Shown here in pieces: positions 24,601 to 33,600 of a stretch of 64,000 nucleotides of DNA. The DNA is taken from the NCBI RefSeq assembly GCF_963678635.1, contig NC_087070.1, positions 36,707,109 through 36,771,108 on the forward strand, in the 5' to 3' direction. Each line of letters opens with the position of its first letter. The stretch's first letter is position 1. This DNA comes from Symsagittifera roscoffensis (Eukaryota; Xenacoelomorpha; Acoela; Convolutidae). The notes under the pieces were generated by a model, which made no database searches, was not told the origin of the DNA, and saw only the letters and a program-made list of their open reading frames with translations. A program made the position numbers and the translations under genes.

Positions 24601-27600
24601 GTTTGACATGAACTTCAGAATGAGACGTTGGCAATACTCGGAGATGATCAAAGATGGAGTGCATTGGACCCCAAGAGGTTGTGTTTTTGAGGGATCTCTG
24701 TTTAACTATTTCCCCCTTCAACTGAAAGAGGGGGAGGGGAGATTCGTTACTATGTGCTAAAATCACTTATGCTTAACCGTTGAATTTGTTGTTTATAGGG
24801 GTGGCAGTTCGTTACTAGGTACCCTAAAGGGGAGGGTAGTAAAATATCCATTTTGAGATGGGTGCTGAACAATTGTGGTTTTTCTTATTATTTGGTGAAG
24901 AAGAATTGATTTCACTCAAAATATCAGAAACAAAGTGAATTTACAGAAATAGTAAAATTAATAATGAAACTTTTTCAATATAATCGTTTTTATTGAATTG
25001 TTTGTTAAGTTTGGATACGCTAAGGTTTCATGGAAATCACCATGAGGTTAATTTTGATAAATAAACTTATTGAACTTGCAAACATACGTTTTGAATTTAC
25101 ATAATTGTAAATTTTATAAAATTATAAAAAGTTCACGAAAAAAATGATTAAGAACATCTTAGTCACTAGAAAAGGAAGCTCCGTGGAATTAATATCGAGG
25201 CAATTAAATTTGAGTATGAAACCGAAGCTGCGCAATGCTGTAATATCATCACTCATATTTAATAAAATAATTTGTTTGATTGTAGTTCCACTTGAAGTCT
25301 TTTTGCATAAGAGAAGTGGTAGATGTCTAGCTTGAAGTAAAAGCGAAGTTCCTCTTGGGCTCTCACAAAATATATCCCACTATCTGACCATATAATTGAG
25401 AGTGTTCTTCGCTTTCAAAAAGAATCAATAAGCATCTTCTTCGTCAAGTTTCTCGGTGTTAACATAGATGCATGTTTAACTTTTAAAAAAGAAATTAACT
25501 CAGTGTTACTGAAGATGGCTAGTGCAATCGAAACAATCAAATGCATAAAAGATGAAATTCCTCTACGAACCAGAATTCTTTTACTCAATACCCGTGTTTT
25601 AAGCCATTTACACTATCCATGCATGCTTTTCAATGGTTGTACTGAAGAAAATCTTGACAAGCTGGAAAACAAATAAAATGGGGCATACGACTTGTCATGA
25701 ACATAAACATAAGAGATTCTGTCACATATGTGAAGGAAAAACACAGAATTCCCAGAGATATACTCAAATACCCAACTGCTAGAGATATACTCAAATACAG
25801 ATCAACACAATATCTTCATAAATTAAGCCAAAACAGAATTAGAGCATTTAACTTCATGCAGTTTCCGAACTCTAATTTCCGTAATAATCATCGCACGGGC
25901 TCAATTCTCCTGCCAGTATTGTTTAAAACCGAATTTCTTCGCAGGTCATTCCTATTTACATCAATGAAAAATTTTAACTTGGTAACTCAAAAAATCATCT
26001 CCATGAAGAAAACCTGTAAGCTATCAAAAAATTAATTAAAAATTGCATAATAGAAGATAAATTCTTATACATAACGGGGAGACTCTACCAACACTCAACT
26101 TCCCCCTTACTTCTTAAGGAGAGTCTTGAATAATCTTATGGATTCAGTAACTGATGAAACATTATTTTATTTACGTATTTAATAATAATGTACACTTGTT
26201 CCATCCACAATCAGTTTTGTAACTGCAAGAAATTATGCAACAATAAAGTGTTTTCTCTCTCTCGCAAACTGGTGTTCCTTGATATTATTGGTTTAGAGGG
26301 AGTCGCTCGTGTCGTTAAGCAACCAGAGGAAGTACTTTTGATTCAGATAATTGACAGATGGTGATATATACCCTGCCGAAACATGTTTCTCGCTAACTTT
26401 TCACAACGAAATGTGTTTGTCGCTAAGTGTTCGAGGTTCAGTCACCTATTCTTGATTTTTGTCGAGTTTGTCTTACTGTTGGCATCATGTCTACGTCTTC
26501 GATGCCACAACTCAATAAGACAGTGTTTTGTTTTCCAAAAAGTAGCTATTTTTTTCAAAATGACTAAATATTTGTTTGTGTTTTTACATTTGCGAAGAAA
26601 AGTGTATTAGTACGAACTTTCAGTTTTTTCCAACCTAAGTCGCGAATATTGACGCCTCTTTTAGGGCACCTTAACAGCTTATTGACAACATGTGCTTCGA
26701 CATTCGAATAGCAACCAGTTTACACAGTTGATGCTTACTTAATTCATCAAATGAACCGAAAAAAAAACTATTTGTTTCAAACAACATAACAATAATAGAA
26801 AATCGAGTTCAGAAATTTCTAACTATACTTTCATTTTTTCCAACCTTGGTCGCAAATATTGATACCTCTTTTAGGACACCTTAACAGCTTATTGACATAA
26901 TGTGCTTTGACATTCGAATAGCAACCAGTTTACATAGTTTATGCTTATTTAATTCATCAAATGAACCGAAAAAAACTATTTGTTTCAAACAACATAACAA
27001 TAATAGAAAATCGAGTTCAGAAATTTCTAACTCATTTTTTATTTTTTCCAACCTTGGTCGCAAATATTGATACCTCTTTTAGGGCACCTTAACAGCTTAT
27101 TCACAACATGTGCTTTGACATTCGAATAGCAACCAGTTTACATAGTTGATGCTTATTTAATTCATCAAATGAACCGAAAAAAAAACTATTTGGTTCAAAC
27201 AACATAACAATAATAGAAAATCGAGTTCAGAAATTTCTAACTCAACTTTCATTTTTTCCAACCTTGTTCGCAAATATTGATACCTCTTTTAGGGCACCTG
27301 TACAGCTTATTGACAGCATATGCTTTGACATTCGAATAGCAACCAGGATTGTGTAAAACCGATTTTCTTCGTAGGTCATTCCTATTTACATCAATAAAAA
27401 ATTTTAACTTGGTAATTCAAAAAATCATTTCCATGAAGAAAACCTGTACGCTATCAAACAAATTGATTCAAAATTGCATAATAGAAGATAAATTCTAATA
27501 CATAACGGGTAGACTCTACCAACACTCATTTTCCCCCTTACTTCTTAAGGAGTGTCTTGAATAATCTTATGGATTCAGTAACTGATGAAACATTATTTTA

Positions 27601-30600
27601 TTCACGTATTTAATAATAATGTACACTTGTTCCATCCACAATCAGTTTTGTAACTGCAAGAAATTATGCAACAATAAAGTGTTTTCTCTCTCTCTCGCAA
27701 ACTGGTGTTCCTTGATATTATTGGTTTAGAGGGAGTCGCTCGTGTCGTTAAGCAACCAGAGGAAGTACTTTTGATTCAGATAATTGACAGATGGTGATAT
27801 ATACCCTGCCGAAACATGTTTCTCGCTAACTTTTCACAACGAAATGTGTTTGTCGCTAAGTGTTCGAGGTTCAGTCACCTATTCTTGATTTTTGTCGAGT
27901 TTGTCTTACTGTTGGCATCATGTCTACGTTTTCGATGCCACAACTCAATAAGACAGTGTTTTGTTTTCCAAAAAGTAGCTGTTTTTTTTTTCAAAATGAC
28001 TAAATATTTGTTTGTGTTTTTACATTTGCGAAGAAAAGTGTATTAGTACGAACTTTCAGTTTTTTCCAACCTAAGTCGCGAATATTGACGCCTATTTTAG
28101 GGCACCTTAACAGCTTATTGACAACATGTGCTTTGACATTCGAATAGCAACCAGTTTACACAGTTGATGCTTACTTAATTCATCAAATGAACCGAAAAAA
28201 AAACTATTTGTTTCAAACAACATAACAATAATAGAAAATCGAGTTCAGAAATTTCTAACTATACTTTCATTTTTTCCAACCTTGGTCGCAAATATTGATA
28301 CCTCTTTTAGGACACCTTAACAGCTTATTGACATATTGTGCTTTGACATTCGAATAGCAACCAGTTTACATAGTTTATGCTTATTTAATTCATCAAATGA
28401 ACCGAAAAAAAACTATTTGTTTCAAACAACATAACAATAATAGAAAATCGAGTTCAGAAATTTCTAACTCATTTTTCATTTTTTCCAACCTTGGTCGCAA
28501 ATATTGATACCTCTTTTAGGGCACCTTAACAGCTTATTCACAACATGTGCTTTGACATTCGAATAGCAACCAGTTTACACAGTTGATGCTTATTTAATTC
28601 ATCAAATGAACCGAAAAAAACTATTTGTTTCAAACAACACAACAATAATAGAAAATCGAGTTCAGAAATTTCTAACTCATTTTTTATTTTTTCCAACCTT
28701 GGTCGCAAATATTGATACCTCTTTTAGGGCACCTTAACAGCTTATTCACAACATGTGCTTTGACATTCGAATAGCAACCAGTTTACATAGTTGATGCTTA
28801 TTTAATTCATCAAATGAACCGAAAAAAAAACTATTTGGTTCAAACAACATAACAATAATAGAAAATCGAGTTCAGAAATTTCTAACTCATTTTTCATTTT
28901 TTCCAACCTTGGTCGCAAATATTGATACCTCTTTTAGGGCACCTTAACAGCTTATTCACAACATGTGCTTTGACATTCGAATAGCAACCAGTTTACACAG
29001 TTGATGCTTACTTAATTCATCAAATGAACCGAAAAAAAAACTATTTGTTTCAAACAACATAACAATAATAGAAAATCGAGTTCAGAAATTTCTAACTATA
29101 CTTTCATTTTTTCCAACCTTGGTCGCAAATATTGATACCTCTTTTAGGACACCTTAACAGCTTATTGACATATTGTGCTTTGACATTCGAATAGCAACCA
29201 GTTTACATAGTTTATGCTTATTTAATTCATCAAATGAACCGAAAAAAAACTATTTGTTTCAAACAACATAACAATAATAGAAAATCGAGTTCAGAAATTT
29301 CTAACTCATTTTTCATTTTTTCCAACCTTGGTCGCAAATATTGATACCTCTTTTAGGGCACCTTAACAGCTTATTCACAACATGTGCTTTGACATTCGAA
29401 TAGCAACCAGTTTACACAGTTGATGCTTATTTAATTCATCAAATGAACCGAAAAAAAACTATTTGTTTCAAACAACACAACAATAATAGAAAATCGAGTT
29501 CAGAAATTTCTAACTCAACTTTCATTTTTTCCAACCTTGGTCGCAAATATTGATACCTCTTTTAGGGCACCTGTACAGCTTATTGACAGCATATGCTTTG
29601 ACATTCGAATAGCAACCAGTTTACATAGTTTATGCTTATTTAATTCATCAAATGAACCGAAAAAAACTATTTGTTTCAAACAACTTAACAATAATAGAAA
29701 ATCGAGTTCAGAAATTTCTAACTCATTTTTTATTTTTTCCAACCTTGGTCGCAAATATTGATACCTCTTTTAGGGCACCTTAACAGCTTATTCACAACAT
29801 GTGCTTTGACATTCGAATAGCAACCAGTTTACATAGTTGATGCTTATTTAATTCATCAAATGAACCGAAAAAAAAACTATTTGGTTCAAACAACATAACA
29901 ATAATAGAAAATCGAGTTCAGAAATTTCTAACTCAACTTTCATTTTTTCCAACCTTGTTCGCAAATATTGATACCTCTTTTAGGGCACCTGTACAGCTTA
30001 TTGACAGCATATGCTTTGACATTCGAATAGCAACCAGGATTGTGTAAAACCGATTTTCTTCGTAGGTCATTCCTATTTACATCAATAAAAAATTTTAACT
30101 TGGTAATTCAAAAAATCATTTCCATGAAGAAAACCTGTACGCTATCAAACAAATTGATTCAAAATTGCATAATAGAAGATAAATTCTAATACATAACGGG
30201 TAGACTCTACCAACACTCATTTTCCCCCTTACTTCTTAAGGAGTGTCTTGAATAATCTTATGGATTCAGTAACTGATTAAACATTATTTTATTCACGTAT
30301 TTAATAATAATGTACACTTGTTCCATCCACAATCAGTTTTGTAACTGCAAGAAATTATGCAACAATAAAGTGTTTTCTCTCTCTCTCGCAAACTGGTGTT
30401 TCTTGATATTATTGGTTTAGAGGGAGTCGCTCGTGTCGTTAAGCAACCAGAGGAAGTACTTTTGATTCAGATAATTGACAGATGGTGATATATACCCTGC
30501 CGAAACATGTTTCTCGCTAACTTTTCTCAACGAAATGTGTTTGTCGCTAAGTGTTCGAGGTTCAGTCACCTATTCTTGATTTTTGTCGAGATTGTCTTAC

Positions 30601-33600
30601 TGTTGGCATCATGTCTACGTCTTCGATGCCACAACTCGATAAGACAGTGTTTTGTTTTCCAAAAAGTAGTTTTTTTTCAAAGTGACTAATTATTTGTTTG
30701 TGTTTTTACATTTGCGAAGCAAAGTGTATCAGTACGAACTTTCATTTTTTCCAACCTAAGTCGCGAATATTGACGCCTCTTTTAGAGCACCTTAACAGCT
30801 TATTGACAACATGTGCTTTGACATTCGAATAGCAACCAGTTTACACAGTTTATGCTTATTTAATTCATCAAATGAACCGAAAAAAAACTATTTGTTTCAA
30901 ACAACATAACAATAATAGAAAATCGAGTTCAGAAATTTCCAACTCATTTTTCATTTTTTCCAACCTTGGTCGCAAATATTGATACCTCTTTTAGGGCACC
31001 TTAACAGCTTATTCACAACATGTGCTTTGACATTCGAATAGCATCCAGTTTACACAGTTGATGCTTATTTAACTCATCAAATGAACCGAAAAAAAACTAT
31101 TTGTTTCAAACAACATAACAATAATAGAAAATCGAGTTCAGAAATTTCTAACTCAACTTTCATTTTTTCCAACCTTGGTCGCAAATATTGTTACCTCTTT
31201 TAGGGCACCTGTACAGCTTACTGACAGCATATGCTTTGACATTCGAATAGCAACCAGGATTGTGTAAAACCTATTTTCTTCGTAGGTCATTCCTATTTAC
31301 ATCAATAAAAAATTTTAACTTGGTAATTCAAAAAATCATTTCCATGAAGAAAACCTGTACGCTATCAAACAAATTGATTCAAAATTGCATAATAGAAGAC
31401 AAATTTTAATACATAACGGGTAGACTCTACCAACACTCATTTTCCCCCTTACTTCTTAAGGAGTGTCTTGAATAATCTTATGGATTCAGTAACTGATGAA
31501 ACATTATTTTATTCACGTATTTAATAAAAATGTACACTTGTTCCATCCACAATCAGTTTTGTAACTGCAAGAAATTATGCAACAATTAAGTGTTTTCTCT
31601 CTCTCTCGCAAACTGGTGTTCCTTGATATTATTGGTTTAGAGGGAGTCGCTCGTGTCGTTAAGCAACCAGAGGAAGTACTTTTGATTCAGATAATTGACA
31701 GATGGTGATATATACCCTGCCGAAATATGTTTCTCGCTAACTCTTCCCTGCGAAATGTGTTTGTCGCTAAGTGTTTGAGGTTCAGTCACCTATTCTTGAT
31801 TTTTGTCGAGTTTGTCTTACTGTTGGCATCATGTCTACGTCTTCGATGCCACAACTCGATAAGACAATGTTTTGTTTTCCAAAAAGTAGTTTTTTTTTCA
31901 AAATGACTAATTATTTGTTTGTGTTTTTACATTTGCGAAGCAAAGTGTATCAGTACGAACTTTCATTTTTTCCAACCTAAGTCGCGAATATTGACGCCTC
32001 TTTTAGAGCACCTTAACAGCTTATTGACAACATGTGCTTTGACATTCGAATAGCAACCAGTTTACACAGTTGATGCTTATTTAATTCATTAAATGAACCG
32101 AAAAAAAACCATTTGTTTCAAACAACATAACAATAATAGAAAATCGAGTTCAGAAATTTCTAACTCAACTTTCATTTTTTCCAACCTTGGTCGCAAATAT
32201 TGATACCTCTTTTAGGGCACCTGTTTAGCTTATTGACAGCATATGCTTTGACATTCGAATAGCAACCAGGATTGTGTAAAACCGATTTTCTTCGTAGGTC
32301 ATTCCTATTTACATCAATAAAAAATTTTAACTTGGTAATTCAAAAAATCATTTCTATGAAGAAAACCTGTACGCTATCAAACAAATTGATTCAAAATTGC
32401 ATAATAGAAGATAAATTCTAATACATAACGGGTAGACTCTACCAACACTCATTTTCCCCCTTACGTCTTAAGGAGTGTCTTGAATAATCTTATGGATTCA
32501 GTAACTGATGAAACATTATTTTATTCACGTATTTACTAATAATGTACACTTGTTCCATCCACAATCAGTTTTGTAACTGCAAGAAATTATGCAACAAAGT
32601 GTTTTCTCTCTCTCTCGCAAACTGGTGTTCCTTGATGTTATTGGTTTAGAGGGAGTCGCTCGTGTCGTTAAGCAACCAGAGGAAGTACTTTTGATTAAGA
32701 TAATTGACAGATGGTGATATATACCCTGCCGAAACATGTTTCTCACAACGAAATGTGTTTGTCGCTAAGTGTTCGAGGTTCAGTCACCTATTCTTGATTT
32801 TTGTCGAGTTTGTCTTACTGTTGGCATCATGTCTACGTCTTCGATGCCACAACTCGATAAGACAGTGTTTGTGTTTTCCAAAAAGTAGCTGTTTTTTTTT
32901 CAAAATGACTCATTATTTGTTTGTGTTTTTACATTTGCGAAGAAAAGTGTATTAGTACGAACTTTCAGTTTTTTCCAACCTAAGTCGCCAATTTTGACTC
33001 CTATTTTAGGGCACCTTAACAGCTTATTGACAACATGCGCTTTGACATTCGAATAGCAACCAGTTTACACAGTTTATGCTTATTTAATTCATCAAATGAA
33101 CCGAAAAAAAACTATTTGTTTCAAACAACATAACAATAATAGAAAATCGAGTTCAGAAATTTCTAACATTTCGTTGTGAAATTGAGCATATGTTGTCAAT
33201 AAGCTGTAAAGGTGCCCTTAAAGAGGTATCAATATTTGCGACCAAGGTTGGAAAAAATGAAAGTTACCTCTTTTAGGGCACCTTTACAGCTTATTGACAA
33301 CATATGCTTTGACATTTAAATAGCAACCAAGATTGTGTAAAACCGATTTTCTTCGTAGGTCATTCCTATCTACATGCATTATTTTATTCACGTATTTAAT
33401 AATAATGTACACTTGTTCCATCCACAATCAGTTTTGTAACTGCAAGAAATTATGCAACAATAAAGTGTTTTCTCTCTCTCTCGCAAACTGGTGTTCCTTG
33501 ATATTATTGGTTTAGAGGGAGTCGCTCGTGTCGTTAAGCAACCAGAGGAAGTACTTTTGATTCAGATAATTGACAGATGGTGATATATACCCTGCCGAAA

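Noticed and set aside
24678-24760. PCED1 ending at TAA 24758-24760
   Set aside because: The tail after DGVHWTPR does not fit the family, while splicing at 24677 to 35960 restores the family alignment in phase. Kept only as an alternative transcript.
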